From the NCBI GenBank assembly GCA_037893225.1, contig JAZGUH010000711.1:794851-858850 (forward strand): a DNA stretch of 64,000 nucleotides. Direction: 5' to 3'. A model generated the notes under the pieces. That model was not told the DNA's origin. It did no database searches and saw only the letters and a program-made list of their open reading frames with translations. Both the position numbers and the translations under genes were made by a program. The stretch is from Hippasteria phrygiana. Taxonomy: Eukaryota > Echinodermata > Asteroidea > Valvatida > Goniasteridae. Below, in pieces: positions 10,301 to 25,020 of this stretch. Numbering within the stretch: position 1 is the stretch's first letter; each line of letters begins with the position of its first letter.

Positions 10301-12200
10301 AAGTGTTAACTCTAAGAAGCCGCCGATAATTGCAACATGTAGCGCCAGATCTAAGCTATCCATACATGTCAACATTACTGAATTTGGTTGATATTTCATG
10401 CAATTATGAATGAGTAAAGCAAGTCCATACCCCAGGGAATTTGACAGGCATGGAGCAATAAATAGACGGTAATCTGCACACAGATGGTGGCCGGGAAGAA
10501 AATAAACATTGCGAGGTTTGAATTTTCTACACAAGTTTTAACTCTAAGAAGCCGCCGATAATTGCAACATGTAGCGCCAGATCTAAGCTATCCATACATG
10601 TCAAAATTACTGAATTTGGTTGATATTTCATGCAATTATGAATGAGTAAAGCAAGTCCATACCCCAGGGAATTTGACATGCATGGAGCAATAAATAGACG
10701 GTAACATGTACACAGATGTTGGCCGGAAAGAAAATAAACATTGCGAGGTTTGAATTTTCTCCACAAGTGTTAACTCTAAGAAGCCGCCGATAATTGCAAC
10801 ATGTAGCGCCAGATCTAAGCTCCATACATGTCAAAATTACTGAATTTGGTTGATATTTCATGCAATTATGAATGAGTAAAGCAAGTCATACCCTGGGGAA
10901 TTTGACAGGCATGGAGCAATAAATAGAAGGTAATATGCACACAGATGTTGGCCGGAAAGAAAATAAACATTGCGAGGTTTGAATTTTCTCCACAAGTTTT
11001 AACTCTAAGAAGCCGCCGATAATTGCAACATGTAGCGCCAGATCTAAGCTATCCATACATGTCAAAATTACTGAATTTGGTTGATATTTCATGCAATTAT
11101 GAATGAGTAAAGCAAGTCCATACCCCAGGGAATTTGACAGGCATGGAGCAATAAATAGACGGTAATCTGCACACAGATGGTGGCCGGGAAGAAAATAAAC
11201 ATTGCGAGGTTTGAATTTTCTCCACAAGTGTTAACTCTAAGAAGCCGCCGATAATTGCAACATGTAGCGCCAGATCTAAGCTATCCATACATGTCAACAT
11301 TACTGAATTTGGTTGATATTTCAAGCAATTATGAATGAGTAAAGCAAGTCCATACCCCAGGGAATTTGACAGGCATGGAGCAATAAATAGACGGTAATCT
11401 GCACACAGATGGTGGCCGGGAAGAAAATAAACATTGCGAGGTTTGAATTTTCTCCACAAGTGTTAACTCTAAGAAGCCGCCGATAATTGCAACATGTAGC
11501 GCCAGATCTAAGCTATCCATACATGTCAACATTACTGAATTTGGTTGATATTTCATGCAATTATGAATGAGTAAAGCAAGTCCATACCCCAGGGAATTTG
11601 ACAGGCATGGAGCAATAAATAGACGGTAATCTGCACACAGATGGTGGCCGGGAAGAAAATAAACATTGCGAGGTTTGAATTTTCTACACAAGTTTTAACT
11701 CTAAGAAGCCGCCGATAATTGCAACATGTAGCGCCAGATCTAAGCTATCCATACATGTCAAAATTACTGAATTTGGTTGATATTTCATGCAATTATGAAT
11801 GAGTAAAGCAAGTCCATACCCCAGGGAATTTGACATGCATGGAGCAATAAATAGACGGTAACATGTACACAGATGTTGGCCGGAAAGAAAATAAACATTG
11901 CGAGGTTTGAATTTTCTCCACAAGTGTTAACTCTAAGAAGCCGCCGATAATTGCAACATGTAGCGCCAGATCTAAGCTCCATACATGTCAAAATTACTGA
12001 ATTTGGTTGATATTTCATGCAATTATGAATGAGTAAAGCAAGTCATACCCTGGGGAATTTGACAGGCATGGAGCAATAAATAGAAGGTAATATGCACACA
12101 GATGTTGGCCGGAAAGAAAATAAACATTGCGAGGTTTGAATTTTCTCCACAAGTTTTAACTCTAAGAAGCCGCCGATAATTGCAACATGTAGCGCCAGAT
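9950..12200 (+). repeat. Pentamer higher-order repeat, 1157 bp, two copies
   Basis: Five monomers including a 229-bp one repeat at 1157 bp. The shared sequence includes TCTACACAAG (about 10526 and 11683) and AGCTCCATAC (about 10817 and 11974). A related hexamer of 1389 bp follows, with the next 229-bp monomer near 13432. Confidence 0.8.
10792..11020 (+). repeat. Example of the 229-bp short monomer class
   Basis: This monomer lacks AT in the segment normally reading AGCTATCCATAC (here AGCTCCATAC). It also has the single-C deletion of the 231-bp class, with CTGGGG in place of CTAGGG. Ten monomers of this class occur, with the C deletion near 10886, 12043, 13432, 16676, 19921, 21310, 29191, 30580, 37534 and 38923. 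The 2-bp deletion is most simply one event in a 231-bp parent that was then copied. Confidence 0.95.
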
Positions 12201-14664
12201 CTAAGCTATACATACATGTCAAAATTACTGCATTTGGTTGATATTTCATGCAATTATGAATGAGTAAAGCAAGTCCATACCCCAGGGAATTTGACAGGCA
12301 TGGAGCAATAAATAAAAGGTAATCTGCACACAGATGGTGGCCGGGAAGAAAATAAACATTGCGAGGTTTGAATTTTCTCCACAAGTTTTAACTCTAAGAA
12401 GCCGCCGATAATTGCAACATATAGCGCCAGATCTAAGCTATCCATACTTGTCAAAATTACTGAATTTGGTTGATATTTCATGCAATTATGAATGAGTAAA
12501 GCAACTCCATACCCCAGGGAATTTGACATGCATGGAGCAATAAATAGACGGTAATATGTACACAGATGTTGGCCGGAAAGAAAATAAACATTGCGAGGTT
12601 TGAATTTTCTGCACAAGTGTTAACTCTAAGAAGCCGCCGATAATTGCAACATGTAGCGCCAGATCTAAGCTATCCATACATGTCAACATTACTGAATTTG
12701 GTTGATATTTCATGCAATTATGAATGAGTAAAGCAAGTCCATACCCCAGGGAATTTGACAGGCATGGAGCAATAAATAGACGGTAATCTGCACACAGATG
12801 GTGGCCGGGAAGAAAATAAACATTGCGAGGTTTGAATTTTCTCCACAAGTGTTAACTCTAAGAAGCCGCCGATAATTGCAACATGTAGCGCCAGATCTAA
12901 GCTATCCATACATGTCAACATTACTGAATTTGGTTGATATTTCATGCAATTATGAATGAGTAAAGCAAGTCCATACCCCAGGGAATTTGACAGGCATGGA
13001 GCAATAAATAGACGGTAATCTGCACACAGATGGTGGCCGGGAAGAAAATAAACATTGCGAGGTTTGAATTTTCTACACAAGTTTTAACTCTAAGAAGCCG
13101 CCGATAATTGCAACATGTAGCGCCAGATCTAAGCTATCCATACATGTCAAAATTACTGAATTTGGTTGATATTTCATGCAATTATGAATGAGTAAAGCAA
13201 GTCCATACCCCAGGGAATTTGACATGCATGGAGCAATAAATAGACGGTAACATGTACACAGATGTTGGCCGGAAAGAAAATAAACATTGCGAGGTTTGAA
13301 TTTTCTCCACAAGTGTTAACTCTAAGAAGCCGCCGATAATTGCAACATGTAGCGCCAGATCTAAGCTCCATACATGTCAAAATTACTGAATTTGGTTGAT
13401 ATTTCATGCAATTATGAATGAGTAAAGCAAGTCATACCCTGGGGAATTTGACAGGCATGGAGCAATAAATAGAAGGTAATATGCACACAGATGTTGGCCG
13501 GAAAGAAAATAAACATTGCGAGGTTTGAATTTTCTCCACAAGTTTTAACTCTAAGAAGCCGCCGATAATTGCAACATGTAGCGCCAGATCTAAGCTATAC
13601 ATACATGTCAAAATTACTGCATTTGGTTGATATTTCATGCAATTATGAATGAGTAAAGCAAGTCCATACCCAAGGGAATTTGACAGGCATGGAGCAATAA
13701 ATAAAAGGTAATCTGCACACAGATGGTGGCCGGGAAGAAAATAAACATTGCGAGGTTTGAATTTTCTCCACAAGTTTTAACTCTAAGAAGCCGCCGATAA
13801 TTGCAACATGTAGCGCCAGATCTAAGCTATCCATACTTGTCAAAATTACTGAATTTGGTTGATATTTCATGCAATTATGAATGAGTAAAGCAACTCCATA
13901 CCCCAGGGAATTTGACATGCATGGAGCAATAAATAGACGGTAATATGTACACAGATGTTGGCCGGAAAGAAAATAAACATTGCGAGGTTTGAATTTTCTC
14001 CACAAGTGTTAACTCTAAGAAGCCGCCGATAATTGCAACATGTAGCGCCAGATCTAAGCTATCCATACATGTCAAAATTACTGAATTTGGTTGATATTTC
14101 ATGCAATTATGAATGAGTAAAGCAAGTCCATACCCCAGGGAATTTGACAGGCATGGAGCAATAAATAGACGGTAATCTGCACACAGATGGTGGCCGGGAA
14201 GAAAATAAACATTGCGAGGTTTGAATTTTCTCCACAAGTTTTAACTCTAAGAAGCCGCCGATAATTGCAACATGTAGCGCCAGATCTAAGCTATCCATAC
14301 ATGTCAAAATTACTGAATTTGGTTGATATTTCATGCAATTATGAATGAGTAAAGCAAGTCCATACCCCAGGGAATTTGACATGCATGGAGCAATAAATAG
14401 ACGGTAACATGTATACAGATGTTGGCCGGAAAGAAAATAAACATTGCGAGGTTTGAATTTTCTCCACAAGTGTTAACTCTAAGAAGCCGCCGATAATTGC
14501 AACATGTAGCGCCAGATCTAAGCTATCCATACATGTCAAAATTACTGAATTTGGTTGATATTTCATGCAATTATGAATGAGTAAAGCAAGTCATACCCTA
14601 GGGAATTTGACAGGCATGGAGCAATAAATAGAAGGTAATATGCACACAGATGTTGGCCGGAAAG

Positions 14665-17600
14665 AAAATAAACATTGCGAGGTTTGAATTTTCTCCACAA
14701 GTTTTAACTCTAAGAAGCCGCCGATAATTGCAACATGTAGCGCCAGATCTAAGCTATCCATACTTGTCAAAATTACTGAATTTGGTTGATATTTCATGCA
14801 ATTATGAATGAGTAAAGCAAGTCCATACCCCAGGGAATTTGACAGGCATGGAGCAATAAATAAAAGGTAATCTGCACACAGATGGTGGCCGGGAAGAAAA
14901 TAAACATTGCGAGGTTTGAATTTTCTCCACAAGTTTTAACTCTAAGAAGCCGCCGATAATTGCAACATGTAGCGCCAGATCTAAGCTATCCATACATGTC
15001 AAAATTACTGAATTTGGTTGATATTTCATGCAATTATGAATGAGTAAAGCAACTCCATACCCCAGGGAATTTGACATGCATGGAGCAATAAATAGACGGT
15101 AATATGTACACAGATGTTGGCCGGAAAGAAAATAAACATTGCGAGGTTTGAATTTTCTCCACAAGTGTTAACTCTAAGAAGCCGCCGATAATTGCAACAT
15201 GTAGCGCCAGATCTAAGCTATCCATACATGTCAAAATGACTGAATTTGGTTGATATTTCATGCAATTATGAATGAGTAAAGCAAGTCCATACCCCAGGGA
15301 ATTTGACAGGCATGGAGCAATAAATAGACGGTAATCTGCACACAGATGGTGGCCGGGAAGAAAATAAACATTGCGAGGTTTGAATTTTCTCCACAAGTTT
15401 TAACTCTAAGAAGCCGCCGATAATTGCAACATGTAGCGCCAGATCTAAGCTATCCATACATGTCAACATTACTGAATTTGGTTGATATTTCAAGCAATTA
15501 TGAATGAGTAAAGCAAGTCCATACCCCAGGGAATTTGACAGGCATGGAGCAATAAATAGACGGTAATCTGCACACAGATGGTGGCCGGGAAGAAAATAAA
15601 CATTGCGAGGTTTGAATTTTCTCCACAAGTTTTAACTCTAAGAAGCCGCCGATAATTGCAACATGTAGCGCCAGATCTAAGCTATCCATACATGTCAAAA
15701 TTACTGAATTTGGTTGATATTTCATGCAATTATGAATGAGTAAAGCAAGTCCATACCCCAGGGAATTTGACAGGCATGGAGCAATAAATAGACGGTAATC
15801 TGCACACAGATGGTGGCCGGGAAGAAAATAAACATTGCGAGGTTTGAATTTTCTCCACAAGTGTTAACTCTAAGAAGCCGCCGATAATTGCAACATGTAG
15901 CGCCAGATCTAAGCTATCCATACATGTCAACATTACTGAATTTGGTTGATATTTCAAGCAATTATGAATGAGTAAAGCAAGTCCATACCCCAGGGAATTT
16001 GACAGGCATGGAGCAATAAATAGACGGTAATCTGCACACAGATGGTGGCCGGGAAGAAAATAAACATTGCGAGGTTTGAATTTTCTCCACAAGTGTTAAC
16101 TCTAAGAAGCCGCCGATAATTGCAACATGTAGCGCCAGATCTAAGCTATCCATACATGTCAACATTACTGAATTTGGTTGATATTTCATGCAATTATGAA
16201 TGAGTAAAGCAAGTCCATACCCCAGGGAATTTGACAGGCATGGAGCAATAAATAGACGGTAATCTGCACACAGATGGTGGCCGGGAAGAAAATAAACATT
16301 GCGAGGTTTGAATTTTCTACACAAGTTTTAACTCTAAGAAGCCGCCGATAATTGCAACATGTAGCGCCAGATCTAAGCTATCCATACATGTCAAAATTAC
16401 TGAATTTGGTTGAAATTTCATGCAATTATGAATGAGTAAAGCAAGTCCATACCCCAGGGAATTTGACAGGCATGGAGCAATAAATAGACGGTAACATGTA
16501 CACAGATGTTGGCCGGAAAGAAAATAAACATTGCGAGGTTTGAATTTTCTCCACAAGTGTTAACTCTAAGAAGCCGCCGATAATTGCAACATGTAGCGCC
16601 AGATCTAAGCTCCATACATGTCAAAATTACTGAATTTGGTTGATATTTCATGCAATTATGAATGAGTAAAGCAAGTCATACCCTGGGGAATTTGACAGGC
16701 ATGGAGCAATAAATAGAAGGTAATATGCACACAGATGTTGGCCGGAAAGAAAATAAACATTGCGAGGTTTGAATTTTCTCCACAAGTTTTAACTCTAAGA
16801 AGCCGCCGATAATTGCAACATGTAGCGCCAGATCTAAGCTATACATACATGTCAAAATTACTGCATTTGGTTGATATTTCATGCAATTATGAATGAGTAA
16901 AGCAAGTCCATACCCCAGGGAATTTGACAGGCATGGAGCAATAAATAAAAGGTAATCTGCACACAGATGGTGGCCGGGAAGAAAATAAACATTGCGAGGT
17001 TTGAATTTTCTCCACAAGTTTTAACTCTAAGAAGCCGCCGATAATTGCAACATATAGCGCCAGATCTAAGCTATCCATACTTGTCAAAATTACTGAATTT
17101 GGTTGATATTTCATGCAATTATGAATGAGTAAAGCAACTCCATACCCCAGGGAATTTGACATGCATGGAGCAATAAATAGACGGTAATATGTACACAGAT
17201 GTTGGCCGGAAAGAAAATAAACATTGCGAGGTTTGAATTTTCTCCACAAGTGTTAACTCTAAGAAGCCGCCGATAATTGCAACATGTAGCGCCAGATCTA
17301 AGCTATCCATACATGTCAACATTACTGAATTTGGTTGATATTTCATGCAATTATGAATGAGTAAAGCAAGTCCATACCCCAGGGAATTTGACAGGCATGG
17401 AGCAATAAATAGACGGTAATCTGCACACAGATGGTGGCCGGGAAGAAAATAAACATTGCGAGGTTTGAATTTTCTCCACAAGTGTTAACTCTAAGAAGCC
17501 GCCGATAATTGCAACATGTAGCGCCAGATCTAAGCTATCCATACATGTCAACATTACTGAATTTGGTTGATATTTCATGCAATTATGAATGAGTAAAGCA

Positions 17601-20600
17601 AGTCCATACCCCAGGGAATTTGACAGGCATGGAGCAATAAATAGACGGTAATCTGCACACAGATGGTGGCCGGGAAGAAAATAAACATTGCGAGGTTTGA
17701 ATTTTCTACACAAGTTTTAACTCTAAGAAGCCGCCGATAATTGCAACATGTAGCGCCAGATCTAAGCTATCCATACATGTCAAAATTACTGAATTTGGTT
17801 GATATTTCATGCAATTATGAATGAGTAAAGCAAGTCCATACCCCAGGGAATTTGACATGCATGGAGCAATAAATAGACGGTAACATGTACACAGATGTTG
17901 GCCGGAAAGAAAATAAACATTGCGAGGTTTGAATTTTCTCCACAAGTTTTAACTCTAAGAAGCCGCCGATAATTGCAACATGTAGCGCCAGATCTAAGCT
18001 ATCCATACTTGTCAAAATTACTGAATTTGGTTGATATTTCATGCAATTATGAATGAGTAAAGCAAGTCCATACCCCAGGGAATTTGACAGGCATGGAGCA
18101 ATAAATAAAAGGTAATCTGCACACAGATGGTGGCCGGGAAGAAAATAAACATTGCGAGGTTTGAATTTTCTCCACAAGTTTTAACTCTAAGAAGCCGCCG
18201 ATAATTGCAACATGTAGCGCCAGATCTAAGCTATCCATACATGTCAAAATTACTGAATTTGGTTGATATTTCATGCAATTATGAATGAGTAAAGCAACTC
18301 CATACCCCAGGGAATTTGACATGCATGGAGCAATAAATAGACGGTAATATGTACACAGATGTTGGCCGGAAAGAAAATAAACATTGCGAGGTTTGAATTT
18401 TCTCCACAAGTGTTAACTCTAAGAAGCCGCCGATAATTGCAACATGTAGCGCCAGATCTAAGCTATCCATACATGTCAAAATGACTGAATTTGGTTGATA
18501 TTTCATGCAATTATGAATGAGTAAAGCAAGTCCATACCCCAGGGAATTTGACAGGCATGGAGCAATAAATAGACGGTAATCTGCACACAGATGGTGGCCG
18601 GGAAGAAAATAAACATTGCGAGGTTTGAATTTTCTCCACAAGTTTTAACTCTAAGAAGCCGCCGATAATTGCAACATGTAGCGCCAGATCTAAGCTATCC
18701 ATACATGTCAACATTACTGAATTTGGTTGATATTTCAAGCAATTATGAATGAGTAAAGCAAGTCCATACCCCAGGGAATTTGACAGGCATGGAGCAATAA
18801 ATAGACGGTAATCTGCACACAGATGGTGGCCGGGAAGAAAATAAACATTGCGAGGTTTGAATTTTCTCCACAAGTTTTAACTCTAAGAAGCCGCCGATAA
18901 TTGCAACATGTAGCGCCAGATCTAAGCTATCCATACATGTCAAAATTACTGAATTTGGTTGATATTTCATGCAATTATGAATGAGTAAAGCAAGTCCATA
19001 CCCCAGGGAATTTGACAGGCATGGAGCAATAAATAGACGGTAATCTGCACACAGATGGTGGCCGGGAAGAAAATAAACATTGCGAGGTTTGAATTTTCTC
19101 CACAAGTGTTAACTCTAAGAAGCCGCCGATAATTGCAACATGTAGCGCCAGATCTAAGCTATCCATACATGTCAACATTACTGAATTTGGTTGATATTTC
19201 AAGCAATTATGAATGAGTAAAGCAAGTCCATACCCCAGGGAATTTGACAGGCATGGAGCAATAAATAGACGGTAATCTGCACACAGATGGTGGCCGGGAA
19301 GAAAATAAACATTGCGAGGTTTGAATTTTCTCCACAAGTGTTAACTCTAAGAAGCCGCCGATAATTGCAACATGTAGCGCCAGATCTAAGCTATCCATAC
19401 ATGTCAACATTACTGAATTTGGTTGATATTTCATGCAATTATGAATGAGTAAAGCAAGTCCATACCCCAGGGAATTTGACAGGCATGGAGCAATAAATAG
19501 ACGGTAATCTGCACACAGATGGTGGCCGGGAAGAAAATAAACATTGCGAGGTTTGAATTTTCTACACAAGTTTTAACTCTAAGAAGCCGCCGATAATTGC
19601 AACATGTAGCGCCAGATCTAAGCTATCCATACATGTCAAAATTACTGAATTTGGTTGATATTTCATGCAATTATGAATGAGTAAAGCAAGTCCATACCCC
19701 AGGGAATTTGACAGGCATGGAGCAATAAATAGACGGTAACATGTACACAGATGTTGGCCGGAAAGAAAATAAACATTGCGAGGTTTGAATTTTCTCCACA
19801 AGTGTTAACTCTAAGAAGCCGCCGATAATTGCAACATGTAGCGCCAGATCTAAGCTCCATACATGTCAAAATTACTGAATTTGGTTGATATTTCATGCAA
19901 TTATGAATGAGTAAAGCAAGTCATACCCTGGGGAATTTGACAGGCATGGAGCAATAAATAGAAGGTAATATGCACACAGATGTTGGCCGGAAAGAAAATA
20001 AACATTGCGAGGTTTGAATTTTCTCCACAAGTTTTAACTCTAAGAAGCCGCCGATAATTGCAACATGTAGCGCCAGATCTAAGCTATACATACATGTCAA
20101 AATTACTGCATTTGGTTGATATTTCATGCAATTATGAATGAGTAAAGCAAGTCCATACCCCAGGGAATTTGACAGGCATGGAGCAATAAATAAAAGGTAA
20201 TCTGCACACAGATGGTGGCCGGGAAGAAAATAAACATTGCGAGGTTTGAATTTTCTCCACAAGTTTTAACTCTAAGAAGCCGCCGATAATTGCAACATAT
20301 AGCGCCAGATCTAAGCTATCCATACTTGTCAAAATTACTGAATTTGGTTGATATTTCATGCAATTATGAATGAGTAAAGCAACTCCATACCCCAGGGAAT
20401 TTGACATGCATGGAGCAATAAATAGACGGTAATATGTACACAGATGTTGGCCGGAAAGAAAATAAACATTGCGAGGTTTGAATTTTCTCCACAAGTGTTA
20501 ACTCTAAGAAGCCGCCGATAATTGCAACATGTAGCGCCAGATCTAAGCTATCCATACATGTCAACATTACTGAATTTGGTTGATATTTCATGCAATTATG

Positions 20601-21185
20601 AATGAGTAAAGCAAGTCCATACCCCAGGGAATTTGACAGGCATGGAGCAATAAATAGACGGTAATCTGCACACAGATGGTGGCCGGGAAGAAAATAAACA
20701 TTGCGAGGTTTGAATTTTCTCCACAAGTGTTAACTCTAAGAAGCCGCCGATAATTGCAACATGTAGCGCCAGATCTAAGCTATCCATACATGTCAACATT
20801 ACTGAATTTGGTTGATATTTCATGCAATTATGAATGAGTAAAGCAAGTCCATACCCCAGGGAATTTGACAGGCATGGAGCAATAAATAGACGGTAATCTG
20901 CACACAGATGGTGGCCGGGAAGAAAATAAACATTGCGAGGTTTGAATTTTCTACACAAGTTTTAACTCTAAGAAGCCGCCGATAATTGCAACATGTAGCG
21001 CCAGATCTAAGCTATCCATACATGTCAAAATTACTGAATTTGGTTGATATTTCATGCAATTATGAATGAGTAAAGCAAGTCCATACCCCAGGGAATTTGA
21101 CATGCATGGAGCAATAAATAGACGGTAACATGTACACAGATGTTGGCCGGAAAGAAAATAAACATTGCGAGGTTTGAATTTTCTC
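14665..21185 (+). repeat. 14-monomer higher-order repeat, 3245 bp, two tandem copies
   Basis: The segment from about 14665 recurs at an offset of 3245 bp (14 x 232 - 3). The 229-bp monomers near 16676 and 19921 are equivalent, as are ACATATAGCG (about 17049 and 20294), CATACTTGTC and the TTTCAAGC monomers. The copies differ slightly: GGTTGAAATTTC near 16408 has no partner at 19653. Matching stops at both ends where AGTTTT/AGTGTT and AGAAGG/AGACGG differ. Confidence 0.85.
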
Positions 21186-24100
21186 CACAAGTGTTAACTC
21201 TAAGAAGCCGCCGATAATTGCAACATGTAGCGCCAGATCTAAGCTCCATACATGTCAAAATTACTGAATTTGGTTGATATTTCATGCAATTATGAATGAG
21301 TAAAGCAAGTCATACCCTGGGGAATTTGACAGGCATGGAGCAATAAATAGAAGGTAATATGCACACAGATGTTGGCCGGAAAGAAAATAAACATTGCGAG
21401 GTTTGAATTTTCTCCACAAGTTTTAACTCTAAGAAGCCGCCGATAATTGCAACATGTAGCGCCAGATCTAAGCTATACATACATGTCAAAATTACTGCAT
21501 TTGGTTGATATTTCATGCAATTATGAATGAGTAAAGCAAGTCCATACCCAAGGGAATTTGACAGGCATGGAGCAATAAATAAAAGGTAATCTGCACACAG
21601 ATGGTGGCCGGGAAGAAAATAAACATTGCGAGGTTTGAATTTTCTCCACAAGTTTTAACTCTAAGAAGCCGCCGATAATTGCAACATGTAGCGCCAGATC
21701 TAAGCTATCCATACTTGTCAAAATTACTGAATTTGGTTGATATTTCATGCAATTATGAATGAGTAAAGCAACTCCATACCCCAGGGAATTTGACATGCAT
21801 GGAGCAATAAATAGACGGTAATATGTACACAGATGTTGGCCGGAAAGAAAATAAACATTGCGAGGTTTGAATTTTCTCCACAAGTGTTAACTCTAAGAAG
21901 CCGCCGATAATTGCAACATGTAGCGCCAGATCTAAGCTATCCATACATGTCAAAATTACTGAATTTGGTTGATATTTCATGCAATTATGAATGAGTAAAG
22001 CAAGTCCATACCCCAGGGAATTTGACAGGCATGGAGCAATAAATAGACGGTAATCTGCACACAGATGGTGGCCGGGAAGAAAATAAACATTGCGAGGTTT
22101 GAATTTTCTCCACAAGTTTTAACTCTAAGAAGCCGCCGATAATTGCAACATGTAGCGCCAGATCTAAGCTATCCATACATGTCAAAATTACTGAATTTGG
22201 TTGATATTTCATGCAATTATGAATGAGTAAAGCAAGTCCATACCCCAGGGAATTTGACAGGCATGGAGCAATAAATAGACGGTAATCTGCACACAGATGG
22301 TGGCCGGGAAGAAAATAAACATTGCGAGGTTTGAATTTTCTCCACAAGTGTTAACTCTAAGAAGCCGCCGATAATTGCAACATGTAGCGCCAGATCTAAG
22401 CTATCCATACATGTCAAAATTACTGAATTTGGTTGATATTTCATGCAATTATGAATGAGTAAAGCAAGTCCATACCCCAGGGAATTTGACAGGCATGGAG
22501 CAATAAATAGACGGTAATCTGCACACAGATGGTGGCCGGGAAGAAAATAAACATTGCGAGGTTTGAATTTTCTCCACAAGTGTTAACTCTAAGAAGCCGC
22601 CGATAATTGCAACATGTAGCGCCAGATCTAAGCTATCCATACATGTCAAAATTACTGAATTTGGTTGATATTTCAAGCAATTATGAATGAGTAAAGCAAG
22701 TCCATACCCCAGGGAATTTGACAGGCATGGAGCAATAAATAGACGGTAATCTGCACACAGATGGTGGCCGGGAAGAAAATAAACATTGCGAGGTTTGAAT
22801 TTTCTCCACAAGTGTTAACTCTAAGAAGCCGCCGATAATTGCAACATGTAGCGCCAGATCTAAGCTATCCATGCATGTCAACATTACTGAATTTGGTTGA
22901 TATTTCATGCAATTATGAATGAGTAAAGCAAGTCCATACCCCAGGGAATTTGACATGCATGGAGCAATAAATAGACGGTAACATGTACACAGATGTTGGC
23001 CGGAAAGAAAATAAACATTGCGAGGTTTGAATTTTCTCCACAAGTGTTAACTCTAAGAAGCCGCCGATAATTGCAACATGTAGCGCCAGATCTAAGCTAT
23101 CCATACATGTCAAAATTACTGAATTTGGTTGATATTTCATGCAATTATGAATGAGTAAAGCAAGTCATACCCTAGGGAATTTGACAGGCATGGAGCAATA
23201 AATAGAAGGTAATATGCACACAGATGTTGGCCGGAAAGAAAATAAACATTGCGAGGTTTGAATTTTCTCCACAAGTTTTAACTCTAAGAAGCCGCCGATA
23301 ATTGCAACATGTAGCGCCAGATCTAAGCTATACATACATGTCAAAATTACTGCATTTGGTTGATATTTCATGCAATTATGAATGAGTAAAGCAAGTCCAT
23401 ACCCCAGGGAATTTGACAGGCATGGAGCAATAAATAAAAGGTAATCTGCACACAGATGGTGGCCGGGAAGAAAATAAACATTGCGAGGTTTGAATTTTCT
23501 CCACAAGTTTTAACTCTAAGAAGCCGCCGATAATTGCAACATGTAGCGCCAGATCTAAGCTATCCATACATGTCAAAATTACTGAATTTGGTTGATATTT
23601 CATGCAATTATGAATGAGTAAAGCAACTCCATACCCCAGGGAATTTGACATGCATGGAGCAATAAATAGACGGTAATATGTACACAGATGTTGGCCGGAA
23701 AGAAAATAAACATTGCGAGGTTTGAATTTTCTCCACAAGTGTTAACTCTAAGAAGCCGCCGATAATTGCAACATGTAGCGCCAGATCTAAGCTATCCATA
23801 CATGTCAAAATTACTGAATTTGGTTGATATTTCATGCAATTATGAATGAGTAAAGCAAGTCCATACCCCAGGGAATTTGACAGGCATGGAGCAATAAATA
23901 GACGGTAATCTGCACACAGATGGTGGCCGGGAAGAAAATAAACATTGCGAGGTTTGAATTTTCTCCACAAGTTTTAACTCTAAGAAGCCGCCGATAATTG
24001 CAACATGTAGCGCCAGATCTAAGCTATCCATACATGTCAAAATTACTGAATTTGGTTGATATTTCATGCAATTATGAATGAGTAAAGCAAGTCCATACCC

Positions 24101-25020
24101 CAGGGAATTTGACAGGCATGGAGCAATAAATAGACGGTAATCTGCACACAGATGGTGGCCGGGAAGAAAATAAACATTGCGAGGTTTGAATTTTCTCCAC
24201 AAGTTTTAACTCTAAGAAGCCGCCGATAATTGCAACATGTAGCGCCAGATCTAAGCTATCCATACATGTCAAAATTACTGAATTTGGTTGATATTTCATG
24301 CAATTATGAATGAGTAAAGCAAGTCCATACCCCAGGGAATTTGACAGGCATGGAGCAATAAATAGACGGTAATCTGCACACAGATGGTGGCCGGGAAGAA
24401 AATAAACATTGCGAGGTTTGAATTTTCTCCACAAGTGTGAACTCTAAGAAGCCGCCGATAATTGCAACATGTAGCGCCAGATCTAAGCTATCCATACATG
24501 TCAACATTACTGAATTTGGTTGATATTTCAAGCAATTATGAATGAGTAAAGCAAGTCCATACCCCAGGGAATTTGACAGGCATGGAGCAATAAATAGACG
24601 GTAATCTGCACACAGATGGTGGCCGGGAAGAAAATAAACATTGCGAGGTTTGAATTTTCTCCACAAGTGTTAACTCTAAGAAGCCGCCGATAATTGCAAC
24701 ATGTAGCGCCAGATCTAAGCTATCCATACATGTCAACATTACTGAATTTGGTTGATATTTCATGCAATTATGAATGAGTAAAGCAAGTCCATACCCCAGG
24801 GAATTTGACATGCATGGAGCAATAAATAGACGGTAACATGTACACAGATGTTGGCCGGAAAGAAAATAAACATTGCGAGGTTTGAATTTTCTCCACAAGT
24901 GTTAACTCTAAGAAGCCGCCGATAATTGCAACATGTAGCGCCAGATCTAAGCTATCCATACATGTCAAAATTACTGAATTTGGTTGATATTTCATGCAAT
25001 TATGAATGAGTAAAGCAAGT
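19660..25020 (+). repeat. Older partial copy of the 36-monomer unit
   Basis: This stretch matches about 28930-34290 (offset 9270) and 37273-42633 (offset 17613) monomer by monomer. It includes the two 229-bp monomers 1389 bp apart, ACATATAGCG, the CATACCCAAGGG variant (about 21545, 30814 and 39157), and the octamers of 1855 bp that follow. It has private changes absent from the other two, for example ATCCATGCATG near 22868 and AGTGTGAAC near 24436, so it separated earlier. Confidence 0.85.
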